Shown: positions 24,769 to 37,847 of the stretch, piece after piece
Numbering within the stretch: position 1 is the first letter of the stretch
Layout: every line of letters begins with the position of its first letter
Assembly: GCF_001411805.1 (NCBI RefSeq)
Contig: NZ_CP007212.1
Coordinates: forward strand, 1,178,001-1,242,000
Direction of reading: 5' to 3'
From: Burkholderia plantarii
GTDB lineage: Bacteria > Pseudomonadota > Gammaproteobacteria > Burkholderiales > Burkholderiaceae
Length of the DNA: 64,000 nucleotides
Program-made: the position numbers and the translations under genes
The notes under the pieces: model-generated
Seen by the model: only the letters and a program-made list of their open reading frames with translations
Database searches by the model: none
What the model was told of the DNA's origin: nothing

Positions 24769-26454
24769 ATGACCTGGTTACACAACATATTCACGAGATC
24801 GCCGGAGATAGCGTTCTTCCTATCTCTGGCCATCGGCTATTTCATCGGCCAAATCAAGTTCGGCAAATTCCAGCTGGGCGGCGTGGGCGGCTCGTTGCTG
24901 GCCGCCGTCGTGATCAGCCAGGTGGGCATCACGATCGACAACGGCGTCAAGTCGGTCATGTTCGCCGTGTTCATTTACGCGGTCGGCTACGAGTCCGGCC
25001 CCGGGTTCTTCAATTCGCTGAGCCGCAAGACCCTGCGTGAAATCGCGATGGCGGTGTTTCTCGCGGTGAGCGCGCTGTTCACGGTGCTGATCTGCGCGAA
25101 GCTGTTCCACCTGAACAAGGGGCTGGCCGCCGGGCTCGCCGGCGGGGCGCTGACCCAGTCGGCCATCATCGGCACCGCCGGTGACGCGATCTCGCGCCTC
25201 GATCTGCCGCTCGACCAGATCAAGTCGCTGCAGGCGGACGTGGCGATCGGCTACGCCGTCACCTATGTGTTCGGTTCGCTCGGCTCGATCCTGGTCTGCG
25301 TGAACATCCTGCCGAAGTTCATGGGCCGCGGGCTCAAGGAAGCATCGCAGGACGCCGAGCGCGAGCTGTCGGGCAACCGCCTCGCGCCCGCCGCGGGCCA
25401 GACGGCCGCGTTGCCTGAGCTGGTGGGCCGGGTGTTCCGCATCGAAGGCGCGGCCGGCCGCACGATCCAGCAGGTCGAGGTGGAGCACGGTGATCTCGTG
25501 ACGGTCGAGACCATTCGCCGTCACGGCAAGACGGTCGAGCCGACGCCCGACTTCGTGCTGAGCAACGGCGACGTCGTGCTGCTGGTGGGGCGCCGCGAAG
25601 GCATGGTCGGCGCAGCCGCCACGATCGGGGCCGAGCTGCAGGACGGCGAGGACATCAACATCCCGATGCAGAAGCGCCAGGGCGTGTTCACGCGCAAGGG
25701 CATGAACCACACCACGCTGGCCGAGGTGCGCGCCAACGTCGATCGCGACCTGCGCCACGGCGTGTACGTCGAGAGCGCGACGCGCGCCGGCCAGCCGCTG
25801 CCGGTGTTCGCCGACACCGAGCTGCAGCACGGCGACGTCATCACGTTCTATGGCACCCCGAAGGATACGAAGCGCGCTGTCGACGCGGCAGGTTACGAAC
25901 TTCCGTACACGAACAAGACCGACTTCATCTACATGGGTACCGGCATCGTGCTGGGCCTCCTGCTGGGCCTGCTGGTGGCGCGCGTCGGCGGCATTCCGCT
26001 CACGCTCGGCTCGGGCGGCGGCTGTCTCGTGGCCGGCCTGCTGTTCGGCTGGATGCGCGGCAAGCACCCGATGTACGGCGTGATGCCGACCGCGGCCTCG
26101 CAGCTGCTGAAGGACATCGGGCTGGCCGGCTTCGTCACGGTGGTCGGGCTGAACTCCGGCCTGCAGGCCGTCGTCACGGTCAAGCAAAGCGGCATGACGA
26201 TCTTCCTGCTCGGCATCGTGGTCACGGTGGTGCCGCTGATCCTGACCATGCTGTTCGGCCGCTACGTGCTGCGCTACCGCAACGCGGCGATCCTGGCCGG
26301 TGCGCTGGCCGGCTCGCGCAGCGCGAACCCCGCGTTCGGCGGCGTGCTCGACAAGGCCGAAAGCGCGATTCCCACGGTGCCGTTCGCGATCACCTACGCG
26401 ATCGCCAACGTGCTGCTGACGCTGCTCGGCCCGCTCGTGGTCGGCCTCGTCTGA
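24769..26454 (+). CDS. aspT: Aspartate:alanine antiporter (AspT, AAE family)
   Basis: 561 residues. The AAE exchanger layout is present: a first membrane block (residues ~10-185; FFLSLAIGYFIGQIKFG), a central hydrophilic region with two RCK_C/TrkA-C-like segments (residues ~205-385), and a second membrane block (~390-561) ending in a duplicated GSRSANPAFGG region. AspT swaps external L-aspartate for internal L-alanine. With a cytoplasmic decarboxylase this yields a proton-motive metabolic cycle. The start follows GGAGAGG at 7 nt. The aspD gene follows 125 bp downstream on the same strand, so substrate assignment is strong. Confidence 0.92.
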   Translation: MTWLHNIFTRSPEIAFFLSLAIGYFIGQIKFGKFQLGGVGGSLLAAVVISQVGITIDNGVKSVMFAVFIYAVGYESGPGFFNSLSRKTLREIAMAVFLAVSALFTVLICAKLFHLNKGLAAGLAGGALTQSAIIGTAGDAISRLDLPLDQIKSLQADVAIGYAVTYVFGSLGSILVCVNILPKFMGRGLKEASQDAERELSGNRLAPAAGQTAALPELVGRVFRIEGAAGRTIQQVEVEHGDLVTVETIRRHGKTVEPTPDFVLSNGDVVLLVGRREGMVGAAATIGAELQDGEDINIPMQKRQGVFTRKGMNHTTLAEVRANVDRDLRHGVYVESATRAGQPLPVFADTELQHGDVITFYGTPKDTKRAVDAAGYELPYTNKTDFIYMGTGIVLGLLLGLLVARVGGIPLTLGSGGGCLVAGLLFGWMRGKHPMYGVMPTAASQLLKDIGLAGFVTVVGLNSGLQAVVTVKQSGMTIFLLGIVVTVVPLILTMLFGRYVLRYRNAAILAGALAGSRSANPAFGGVLDKAESAIPTVPFAITYAIANVLLTLLGPLVVGLV

Positions 26455-26555
26455 CCCGTCCATCCAGGCGCGAGCCGCCGCCCTCGCGGGCCGGATCGCG
26501 CCCGATCACCGGATTCGACACGTCGTGGCGATTACCCCCGCCACGGCACTCTTAA

Positions 26556-28235
<1,680 letters not shown>

Positions 28236-28387
28236 GCGCCAGGTAACGCCGTTGCCGCGCGGTCCGGGCGGCGACGGCGATGCCCCGGGCGGCTGGGGTC
28301 CGCAATGCATGCGCGGACGCCGGCCGCCTTTTCGCGTTTTGGGGCGCCGCGGGCGGCGAAGCGGCCATCGAATCAGGGAGAGACGGA

Positions 28388-28837
28388 ATGCAGGCAAGCG
28401 GAACGCGGATGGCGAAGTGCTGCGCGATCGCGCTGGTGGTGACGATGAGCGTGTCGGGATGTACGTCGTTCCAGCCGGTTGTCCACGAGCCGGCCGGCGA
28501 TACCGCCGGCACTGGCGGCGAGGCGAACCATACGGTGCGCTCGACGTGCTCGCGGCTGGCGATCGATCTCGAGCGCGACGTGAAGGTCGGCGACGAGATC
28601 CGCTATCACGGCTGCGACGGCACCGCGGGCAGCATGAAGGTCGAGACGATCGGCGCGGACACGATCGGTGGCGGTGGCGCGGAGATCGACGTGCGCGAGA
28701 TGCGCAGCATGGAGGTGAAATCGGTGTCGGTGGGCCGGACCGTGCTGTTCGGCGTGGGCGTCAGCGCCGTGGTGGTGGTGGCCGCGATCGTGATCTTCGG
28801 CGCGACGCTCGCCGCCGCGATTCTTGGCGCGCAGTGA
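28388..28837 (+). CDS. Predicted lipoprotein with C-terminal membrane helix
   Basis: 149 residues. The signal peptide ends in a lipobox (MSVSGC). A soluble segment with a paired-Cys possibility follows (STCSRLAIDL and YHGCDGT) and resembles a small beta-rich module (VKVGDEIRYHGCDG). The C-terminus has a strong hydrophobic stretch (VVVVAAIVIFGATLAAAI). The ATG at 28388 follows GGGAGAGACGG. No family is recognised, and it does not share an obvious promoter with aspD, 153 bp upstream. Confidence 0.65.
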   Translation: MQASGTRMAKCCAIALVVTMSVSGCTSFQPVVHEPAGDTAGTGGEANHTVRSTCSRLAIDLERDVKVGDEIRYHGCDGTAGSMKVETIGADTIGGGGAEIDVREMRSMEVKSVSVGRTVLFGVGVSAVVVVAAIVIFGATLAAAILGAQ

Positions 28838-28849
28838 GCGCGGCGGCAC

Positions 28850-30154
28850 TCAGGCCGCCGGCGCCTCGCCGAATCCGTCCACCTCGCCTGGCCCGTCGGG
28901 CACGAATTCGACGCAGACCACCTTCGGCCCGTCGCCGGCCGGCAGCGCGATGGCGGCGGTCCACGCGTCGCGTCCTTCGGTCAGCGAATGATGCGGGCCG
29001 GTCAACACCACGCGGCCCGGCGTCTGGATCGCGCGCTCCCAGACCGGCAGCCGCGACCAGTTGCAGTGCGTGTCGGGAAAGAGGGGCGCGAGGCGCGCGG
29101 CCTGGGTCGCCGTCACGACGCCGGCCCGCATGATCGACGGCTCGGGCTGCACGCCGTTCGCATCGGTCACGAACACGCGGCGGATCGCGGCGAATTCGAA
29201 CAGCGGCGCGGCCATGCCGGCCAGGTCGCCGGTCGCGACGTAGGCATGCGCGGTCTGCAGCACCAGCCGCTCCAGCTCGTCGAAGCCGGCGCCCGTCGTG
29301 TGCGAATGCCCGGCGCGGCGCCGCGCGTGGTGCTGCCAGGCGCGGTCGATGTAGCGCGGGCCGCCTTCGCTCGCGCGCGTGAGCGATGCCTCGGGCTGGC
29401 CGAACAGGAAGCCCTGCACGAAATCGACGTCGGCATCCATCAGGATCTGCAGCGCGTGTTCGGTCTCGATGCCCTCGGCCAGCACCATCGCGCCGGCCTG
29501 ATGCAGCATCGTTACCAGGTGGCGGATGTTGCGCCGCGCGTCGCCGGGCTGCTGGGCGCGCTCGACGAGCGAGCGGTCGAGCTTGACGATGTCGGGATGC
29601 GCCTGCCAGACGCGATCGAAGTTCGAAAAGCCGGTGCCGAAATCGTCGATCGCGATCAGGAAGTCGCGATGCTGGATGCGGTCGATGGTGCGCGCGAGCG
29701 CGGCCTCGTCGCGTACCGGCTGCTCGATCACTTCCAGCACGACGCGCGTGGGCGGCAGCGCGAAGTGCTCGCACAGCTCGTCGATCGATTCGCGCTGCGC
29801 GCTGCCCGAATCGAGCATCTGCGGCATCACGTTGAGAAACAGCCAGCCGTGGCCGGGATCCTGCGCGGCGAAGTTCGCCGCGTGCAGGCAGCGCGTCATG
29901 CGGTCGACGAGCGGGGCGTCGCCGCGTGTGTGCGCGAGCGCGAACAGCGCTTCCGGTTCGAGCGAGGCGCTGTGCGAAGCATGCGCGCGCACCAGCGCCT
30001 CGTAGCCGACGATGCGCCGGTGCGTGATCGAGAGTACGGGCTGGAAGACGCTCGTGAGGCGCATGCCGCGGTAGTTTGCGGCCCAGCCGCCGGCGCCGTC
30101 GGAGACGAGCAGGCTGACGAGATTGTCGAGTGTCAGTTCGGCAGACGGTCGCAT
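28850..30154 (-). CDS. EAL-domain cyclic-di-GMP phosphodiesterase
   Basis: 434 residues. The EAL domain spans about residues 30-265 with intact catalytic positions: YEALVR (Glu52), FLNVMP, Glu141 in VLEVIEQ, DDFGTGFSNF (Asp170-Asp171), Lys191 in IVKLDRS, AEGIETE, and QGFLFGQP. Hydrolysis of c-di-GMP to pGpG is expected. No GGDEF domain or membrane segment is present. The C-terminal 160 residues are a separate region (VFVTDANGVQPEPSIM, then WTAAIALPAGDG) that looks like a PDC/Cache-type sensor placed after the EAL domain, which is unusual. The start at 30154 precedes the first helix; upstream codons are unconserved. Confidence 0.88.
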   Translation of the reverse strand: MRPSAELTLDNLVSLLVSDGAGGWAANYRGMRLTSVFQPVLSITHRRIVGYEALVRAHASHSASLEPEALFALAHTRGDAPLVDRMTRCLHAANFAAQDPGHGWLFLNVMPQMLDSGSAQRESIDELCEHFALPPTRVVLEVIEQPVRDEAALARTIDRIQHRDFLIAIDDFGTGFSNFDRVWQAHPDIVKLDRSLVERAQQPGDARRNIRHLVTMLHQAGAMVLAEGIETEHALQILMDADVDFVQGFLFGQPEASLTRASEGGPRYIDRAWQHHARRRAGHSHTTGAGFDELERLVLQTAHAYVATGDLAGMAAPLFEFAAIRRVFVTDANGVQPEPSIMRAGVVTATQAARLAPLFPDTHCNWSRLPVWERAIQTPGRVVLTGPHHSLTEGRDAWTAAIALPAGDGPKVVCVEFVPDGPGEVDGFGEAPAA

Positions 30155-30580
30155 TGCGCGTCGGTCCAGTGAGGGCGGCGCGCCGACGGACCGATGGGAT
30201 CGTCGGTGCGGATCGCGCGGTCGCGTATGAAACGTCGTCGGGCGCGCGGCCCGACCGCCGCCGATACCGGGCGTCGGGCGGGCCGCGTCGCATGTCCACA
30301 CGTACTCTACACCGATTGTCTGACGGCAGAAAATGCGTGTGGACGCGAATGGCGAATCGATCATGGATTGCGTCGCGACGGCGATCGCGACCAGTCGATG
30401 CGGGTCCGGGGCCGACATGGGGCGGTCGCGGCGGTCGCCGTCGCGTCCCGCCGGGAATCGTTCAGGTGACCGGAACGACGGCGCGGCGGCGCCGGCGGCG
30501 GGTACGGCAGGCGGCGGATATCGGGCGGGCCGGGCGGCCGGCCCTGCCGGTGCCGTCACGCGGCGGCGCCGGCCGCCGGG
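30155..30580. other. 426-bp intergenic region
   Basis: This stretch lies between the EamA gene and the EAL gene, both on the minus strand, and must hold the EAL promoter. No convincing ORF, terminator or palindrome was found. Confidence 0.35.
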
Positions 30581-31519
30581 TCAGGCCGCGTCGCGCGCCG
30601 GCCCGAGGCCCGGGATGCGCCGGATCACGCCGGTGGCGAGCGCGGTGCCGAGCAGCACCACCGCGCAGCCGGCGAGCATGACCGGCGCGACCGCTTCGTC
30701 GAGGAACACGGCGCCCCAGAAGATCCCGAAGATCGGAATCACGAACGTGACGGTGATCGCGCGCGACGGCCCGACGTGCGCGATCAGGTGGAAGAAGATG
30801 AAGTAGGCCACGCCGGTGCAGAGGACGCCGAGCGCGAGCACCGAGCCCCAGGCATGCGCCGAGACCGGCGTGGCCGGCCAGGTCGCGAGCGCCGGCAGCA
30901 GCAACAGCACGGTCGAGCCGATCATGGTGCCGGCCGCGTTGAGCAGCGGATCGACGCCGGACAGCTTGCGCTTCGTGTAGTTCGCGGCGATCCCGTACAG
31001 CAGCGTGGCGGCCAGCGCGGCGGTGGCGGCCAGCGCCGTGGCGCCCGCGCTGCCGGTGGCGCTGCCCGTGCCGCCGTCCGGCGCGAACACCTGGCGCGCC
31101 ACCAGCAGCAGCACGCCGGCGAAGCCGGTCACGAGCCCGAGCGTGCGCGTGAGCGAGAGCCGCTCGCGCAGCCAGACGTAGGCCACCACTGCGCTCCAGA
31201 GCGGCGCGGTGGCGTTGATCACCGAGGTGATGCCGGCCTGCAGCGTCAGCTCGGCGAACGCGAACAGGCAGAACGGCGCGGCCGAATTGAGCAGACCGCA
31301 CACCAGCAGCGGCCACGCATGGCTGCGCAACGCGGCCGCGAGCGGGGCGGCGCCAACCCGCCAGAGCGCGAGGCCGACCAGGAACAGCGCGCCGAAGCCG
31401 ACGCGCAGCGCCATCAGCGGCGCGACGCCGAACTCGGCGACGCCGACGCGGATGAACAGGAACGAGGCGCCCCAAAGCGAGGCAAGCAGGATCAGCAGCG
31501 AAAGATGGCGGGCGGACAT
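30581..31519 (-). CDS. EamA/DMT-family transporter
   Basis: 312 residues with ten predicted membrane helices in two EamA repeats (LLILLASLWGASFLFIRVG near the start; TLLYGIAANYTKRKLSG opens the second half; RAITVTFVIPIFGIFWGAVF near the end). DMT proteins export amino acids, metabolites or drugs. The substrate is not predictable. The ATG at 31519 begins just before helix 1. The gene is monocistronic. Confidence 0.9.
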   Translation of the reverse strand: MSARHLSLLILLASLWGASFLFIRVGVAEFGVAPLMALRVGFGALFLVGLALWRVGAAPLAAALRSHAWPLLVCGLLNSAAPFCLFAFAELTLQAGITSVINATAPLWSAVVAYVWLRERLSLTRTLGLVTGFAGVLLLVARQVFAPDGGTGSATGSAGATALAATAALAATLLYGIAANYTKRKLSGVDPLLNAAGTMIGSTVLLLLPALATWPATPVSAHAWGSVLALGVLCTGVAYFIFFHLIAHVGPSRAITVTFVIPIFGIFWGAVFLDEAVAPVMLAGCAVVLLGTALATGVIRRIPGLGPARDAA

Positions 31520-31784
31520 GGTGTAAGTCGGTGTGGAGCGCGCATGCCCCGGGCGGGCATGCCCCGGCATGGTAGCGCGTGCCGGGCACCGGTGTTACAC
31601 GATCGAATGAAACGGCAGGAAACGGAAACGTCGGACGAAAGACGACGGCGCCTGAACGCGCCGCGGACCGATCTCGGGCGGGAGGGCGGCGCAAGCGACA
31701 CCGGGACGGAAGGCGGCGGGAGGAATCAGGACCCGGCAAGGCGGAAGGTTCCGGCCGGCTCACGAGCCGGCCAGCCCGCGATGA

Positions 31785-32138
31785 TCATCGATGCCCGTGC
31801 CAGCCGCCGCCCCAACCGCGGCCGCCCCATCCCCTGCCGCCCCAGCCGCCGCCGAAGCGGAAGCCCAGCGACACGGACGGTCCGCCCCAGCCGCCGTAGG
31901 CCGGATAGTAGGCGGGGGCGGGATAGTAGCCGGGGTAATAGGCCGGATAGGCAGGATAGGCCGGCGCGACATAAGCCGGCGCCGGATAGGCCGCCACCGG
32001 CGGCGCGGCCGCGACAACCGGATCGGTCGGTACCGGCGTAGCCACATAGCCGCCGGCCGGGTAGTAGCCGTAGGGGTAATAGCAGCCGGCCAGCACAACG
32101 GTGGCAAGCGCGGCGGCGGCAAAGGTGCGGGTTTTCAT
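31785..32138 (-). CDS. Tyr/Pro/Gly-rich lipoprotein
   Basis: 117 residues. The signal peptide ends in VVLAGC. The mature protein is built of short Tyr/Pro/Ala repeats (PAYPAYPAYYPGYYPAPAYY) and a Gly/Trp-rich, His-ended tail (GGWGGRGWGG). Such compact, surface-lying lipoproteins are common in Burkholderia, and no function is known. The composition is far from its neighbours because of the repeats, but third-position GC is normal. Confidence 0.65.
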   Translation of the reverse strand: MKTRTFAAAALATVVLAGCYYPYGYYPAGGYVATPVPTDPVVAAAPPVAAYPAPAYVAPAYPAYPAYYPGYYPAPAYYPAYGGWGGPSVSLGFRFGGGWGGRGWGGRGWGGGWHGHR

Positions 32139-32297
32139 GGCGGGACTCGATGCGGCGGCATCCTGTGTCGGTGGCGATACCGCCAGCTTAGGCGCGTCGG
32201 AGATGAAACGCTGTGTGAAACGGTAACGGCGCATTTCAACCGGCCGCGCGCGGCGATGGGCGCCGTGCCTTATCCAGTCGTTGCCAACCCGTCGACA

Positions 32298-32345
32298 AGC
32301 TTCAGTCGGGGTGGCATGACACTGCCCGCCCTCCCGGCTGAAGCT
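32298..32345. repeat. Imperfect inverted repeat between two lipoprotein genes
   Basis: AGCTTCAG-T-CGGG (32298-32310) and CCCG-G-CTGAAGCT (32333-32345) form a long stem with one T/G mismatch and a 22-nt loop. It sits downstream of the glycine-zipper gene. There is no T-tract, so a REP-like or mRNA-stabilising element is as likely as a terminator. A second small hairpin (CTGGCG-TTCG-CGCCAG on the minus strand) lies at 32352-32367. Confidence 0.45.
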
Positions 32346-32371
32346 CGCGAACTGGCGCGAACGCCAGCGGC

Positions 32372-32584
32372 TTACTTGCCGACCTGATTGCCGATCAGGC
32401 CGCCCGCCGCGGCGCCGCCGAGCGTCGACAGCGCGCTGCCGCCGATCGCCGCGCCGGCCACACCGCCGACGCCGGCCCCGATCGCCGTATCGCGCTGGCG
32501 CGTGGTCATCGAATCACAAGCCGAAAGGCTCGCGATGGAGGCGATCAACAATGCACCTATGCCAACACGCCGGATCGAGTTCAT
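32372..32584 (-). CDS. Glycine-zipper lipoprotein (OsmB-like)
   Basis: 70 residues. The signal peptide ends with a lipobox (IASLSAC). The mature part contains glycine-zipper repeats (GAGVGGVAGAAIGGS and GGAAAGGLIGNQVGK) that form a hairpin of membrane-associating helices, as in OsmB-type osmotically inducible lipoproteins. RBS GGAGCC lies near the ATG. Membrane-stress expression is a family-based expectation. Confidence 0.75.
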   Translation of the reverse strand: MNSIRRVGIGALLIASIASLSACDSMTTRQRDTAIGAGVGGVAGAAIGGSALSTLGGAAAGGLIGNQVGK

Positions 32585-32793
32585 GACGGGCTCCTCGCAA
32601 GAATGGAAAAGGCGCGGCGCCAAGGCCGCGCGACACCATCAATCTAGCCGAGGCCGCGATGCGCTGTTGTAAGGACTTGTTAAGCGTCTTTTCCCGCGTA
32701 ATCAAATGTATCCGCGCGGGAATGCGCCTTGCGCCGCGACGCGGCGCAGCGGCTCGCGCGACGCCACGGCGGCGCCGGCCGCCGCGCGAACGC

Positions 32794-34761
<1,968 letters not shown>

Positions 34762-34815
34762 CGAGATGGGCGGCAGGCCGGCCGGAGGATGAGGCAAATG
34801 GTCGAGGCCTGTACG

Positions 34816-34909
34816 CTTCCCTGCGCTGGCATTATCCAGATCAGGTTCAAAGGGTATTTCTCACCCGCGAAGCGCCGTGTTTCGAATGGCGCCACGCAGG
34901 ACCCCCGCG
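34816..34909 (-). ncRNA. TPP riboswitch (THI element)
   Basis: The minus strand holds the conserved THI-box parts in order: GCGGGGGTCC, a variable helix, GGGTGAGAAATACCC, TTTGAACCTGATCTGG, and ATAATGCCAGCGCAGGGAAG. Its position upstream of thiC is canonical. TPP binding represses expression. Confidence 0.96.
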
Positions 34910-35427
34910 TTAGCTAGGGCGAACGATACACCCGGACGGCCGTGGTTTCAACCGGTGCCGATGCGCGGGCTTCCGGTGCCGGATCACGACGGTGCGTGCC
35001 GGCCGCGCGCCAAACCCGTGCCGGGCGCGCGTCGGATTCCGGCAAGCGGCCGTCGCGTCACGGCAGGCAGCGAGGCGCGGGTAGCCGTAGCAAGGCGCGG
35101 GCGTGGCATCGTGGTGTCGCGCCGATGCATCAGCGCCGTGCTTTTCCTGATTGACGGCGATTTTCGGCCGGAGCGTTCATGCATAATGCCTTCGATGCGT
35201 CGCGGCTCGCGGCGCTCCCGCGTTCGCTGGGTCAGTTCGACTTCTCCGGTTCCGTTCTCGACGACATGCCGTCCCGCCCGTTTTTCCCTGCCGCTCCGGC
35301 TTCATGCCGGCCGCGCGCGCTCGTCCCCTCGCTTGTTTCGCACCCCCCCGAATCGCATCGCGTTCCGCCGGCCGCCGGGCCTCGTGGCGGGGGTGACGCG
35401 CGCGGCGCCAGTCGGGCGGCCTGAGCG
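34910..35427. other. Intergenic region between thiC leader and EamA gene
   Basis: About 510 bp of divergent promoter region. No convincing ORF is seen. TTGACG (35151) and CATAAT (35182) are too far apart (25 bp) to make a good promoter. Confidence 0.35.
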
Positions 35428-36375
35428 ATGACACCGTTCGACCGCCTGCTCGCGGCCGCGAGCCGCCTGCGCCTGCGGGACCGGATTCGCCTGCCGCAAA
35501 GCCGCGGCGGTCGCATCGTGCTCGCGCTCGCGTTCATCTATTTCGTCTGGGGCTCGACCTATCTCGCGCTGCACGTCGCGCTGGAGACGTTCCCGCCGCT
35601 GCTGCTGTCAGGCATGCGCAACGGCTTTGCCGGCATCGGCCTGTTCGTGTTCGCGATGCGCCGCAAGCCGGCGCTGCCCTCGTTCGGCGAGATCCGCAAC
35701 GCGGCGATCGTCGGCACCATGCTGGTGGCGGCCTCCTCGGGGCTGATCGCGCTCGGCATGCGCACCGTCAGCAGCGGCTCGGCGGCCGTGATGGTCGCCA
35801 CCGTGCCGCTGTTCGCCACCGTGATCGCCGCGATCGCGGGGCGCCAGGTATCGAAGGGCGAGTGGACCGCGGTCGGGCTCGGCATGGTCGGCATCGTGAT
35901 CCTCAACTCGGGCGGGCCGTCCACGCCCGGCTCGACGCTCGGCAGCATCACGGTGCTGTGCGGCGGGCTGTTCTGGGCCGGAGGCGTGCATCTGTCGAGC
36001 CGCCTGAAGCTGCCCTCGGACCTGTTCCTGTCCACCGCGCTGCAGATCGGCCTCGGCGGCATGGCCTCGACCGTGGCGGCGCTGTGCCTCGGCGAGCGCA
36101 GCGTCCATCCGGCGTTCCTGCCGATGGTGGCGTTCTTCTACCTGATGATCTTCGGCACGATGATCGCCTACGTCGCCTACGGCTACCTGATCCGCAACAC
36201 CAGCCCGGTGCTCGCGAGCAGCTGCATGTACGTGAACCCGATCGTCGCGGTCGCGCTCGGGGCGCTGCTGCTCGGCGAGCCGGTCACGACCGCCACCGTG
36301 GTCGCGACGCTCGCGATCCTCGGCAGCGTCGGGCTCTCGTTCATCTGCGACCCGGCCCGCAAGGCCACGCGCTGA
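35428..36375 (+). CDS. EamA/DMT-family transporter (YedA-like)
   Basis: 315 residues. About 25 N-terminal residues are cytosolic and basic. Ten helices follow, the first with the characteristic FIYFVWGSTYLALHVALE of the YedA/RhaT-like group. The second repeat ends GALLLGEPVTTATVVAT. It is likely a metabolite exporter, substrate unknown. The gene is divergent from thiC and monocistronic. Confidence 0.9.
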   Translation: MTPFDRLLAAASRLRLRDRIRLPQSRGGRIVLALAFIYFVWGSTYLALHVALETFPPLLLSGMRNGFAGIGLFVFAMRRKPALPSFGEIRNAAIVGTMLVAASSGLIALGMRTVSSGSAAVMVATVPLFATVIAAIAGRQVSKGEWTAVGLGMVGIVILNSGGPSTPGSTLGSITVLCGGLFWAGGVHLSSRLKLPSDLFLSTALQIGLGGMASTVAALCLGERSVHPAFLPMVAFFYLMIFGTMIAYVAYGYLIRNTSPVLASSCMYVNPIVAVALGALLLGEPVTTATVVATLAILGSVGLSFICDPARKATR

Positions 36376-36498
36376 CGCGCGCCGCCGGTCGCCCGCGCCT
36401 CGATCGGGGCACGCGGCGGCCGGGATGGGGCGGCGGCTGCCGGAATCAACGGTCGTTGGGTACGGCGCGCGGCCGGGTGCCGTCGAGGCACCGCGCGG

Positions 36499-37707
36499 TC
36501 AGTCGCGATGCCTTCCGCTGCGATGGTGGATCCATCCCGCGAGCGCCGCGAACAGCAGCCCGACCGCGCTGACGCCCGTCCAGCCCGCCGCGTGCCAGGC
36601 CGCCACGCCGGCCGACGAACCGATTGCCCCGCCGATGAAATAACAGACCATGTAGACCGTGTTGACGCGGCTGCGCGCCTCGGGCTTCAGCGCATAGATG
36701 CGCGACTGGTTCGAGATCTGCGCGGCCTGCACGCCCACGTCGAGCACGATCACGCCGAGCGCCAGCCCGATCAGGTGCGTGGCCGACACCGCGAAGATCA
36801 CGAACGACAGCGCCACCAGCCCGATCGACAGCGAGATCACGGCGCGCGGCCCGCGCCGGTCGGCCGACTTGCCCGCATAGGGCGCCGCGAGCGCGCCCGC
36901 GGCGCCGACGATGCCGAACAACCCCGCCACCTGCGGCCCGAAGTGGAACGGCGTGCCGGCCAAGAGCAGCGTGAGCGCCGGCCAGAACGCGCTGAACGCG
37001 GCGAACAGCGCGGCGCCCGTGGCCGACGCGTGGCGCAGCCCGCGCAGCTCCACCGCCAGATGCCAGAGCGAGCCGATCAACTGCGGGTAGCTCAGCGTCG
37101 AGGTGGGCGTGCTGCGCGGCAGCCGCAGCAGCACGGCCGCCGCGATCGCGACCAGCGAGGCCACCGAGGCGCAGAACACGGCGCGCCAGCCGAAGTATTC
37201 GGCGATGAAGCCGGCCGCCGTGCGCGCCAGCAGGATCCCCAGCAGCAGCCCGCTCATCACGGTGCCCACCGCTTGCCCGCGCTCGGCGGCCGGCGCGATC
37301 TCGGCCGCGAACGGCACGGCCTGCTGCGCGATGGTGGAGAGCACGCCGATCGCGAGGCTCGCGGCGGCCAGCACCGGCAGCGCCGGCGCGGCGGCCGCGA
37401 TCAGCAGCGCGGCGCAGAGGCCGGCGATCTGCAGCAGGATCAGGCGGCGGCGGTCGAAGCGGTCGCCGAGCGGCGCGAGCAGCAGCATGCCGGCCGCGTA
37501 GCCGAGCTGGGTGGCCGTGGGCACCACGCCGATCCAGCCGGCCTCGTGCGGGAACGACTCGCGCAGCGCGCCGAGCAGGGGCTGGTTGTAATAGATGTTG
37601 GCGACCGATACGCCCGCGATGGTCGCGAGCAGGAGCAGCAGGCCGCGCGAGTAGTGCGGATGCGCGGCGGGCGGCGGGTTCGGGGCGGTGGGGTTCGGTG
37701 TGGACAT
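36499..37707 (-). CDS. MFS transporter (YnfM-like, 12 TM)
   Basis: 402 residues. The MFS signature between helices 2 and 3 is PLGDRFDRRRLI, and between 8 and 9 YAGKSADRRGPRAV. SVANIYYNQPLLGALRESF near the N-terminus is typical of the YnfM-type drug:proton antiporter branch. Twelve helices are expected. The start at 37707 precedes a Pro-rich cytosolic N-tail. No regulator lies directly beside it. Confidence 0.9.
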   Translation of the reverse strand: MSTPNPTAPNPPPAAHPHYSRGLLLLLATIAGVSVANIYYNQPLLGALRESFPHEAGWIGVVPTATQLGYAAGMLLLAPLGDRFDRRRLILLQIAGLCAALLIAAAAPALPVLAAASLAIGVLSTIAQQAVPFAAEIAPAAERGQAVGTVMSGLLLGILLARTAAGFIAEYFGWRAVFCASVASLVAIAAAVLLRLPRSTPTSTLSYPQLIGSLWHLAVELRGLRHASATGAALFAAFSAFWPALTLLLAGTPFHFGPQVAGLFGIVGAAGALAAPYAGKSADRRGPRAVISLSIGLVALSFVIFAVSATHLIGLALGVIVLDVGVQAAQISNQSRIYALKPEARSRVNTVYMVCYFIGGAIGSSAGVAAWHAAGWTGVSAVGLLFAALAGWIHHRSGRHRD

Positions 37708-37847
37708 GAGGCGATCGGATCGAAACGAGGGTGGCGCGCCGGCAAGGCTGCCGATCATACCGGAGGCCCGTGAAATTCGCCGACGGCGGGGCGGTGGGGG
37801 ATGAGACGCCGCCGCGCATCCCGTGCGCCGTTCGCGCCGCGCCGGGT

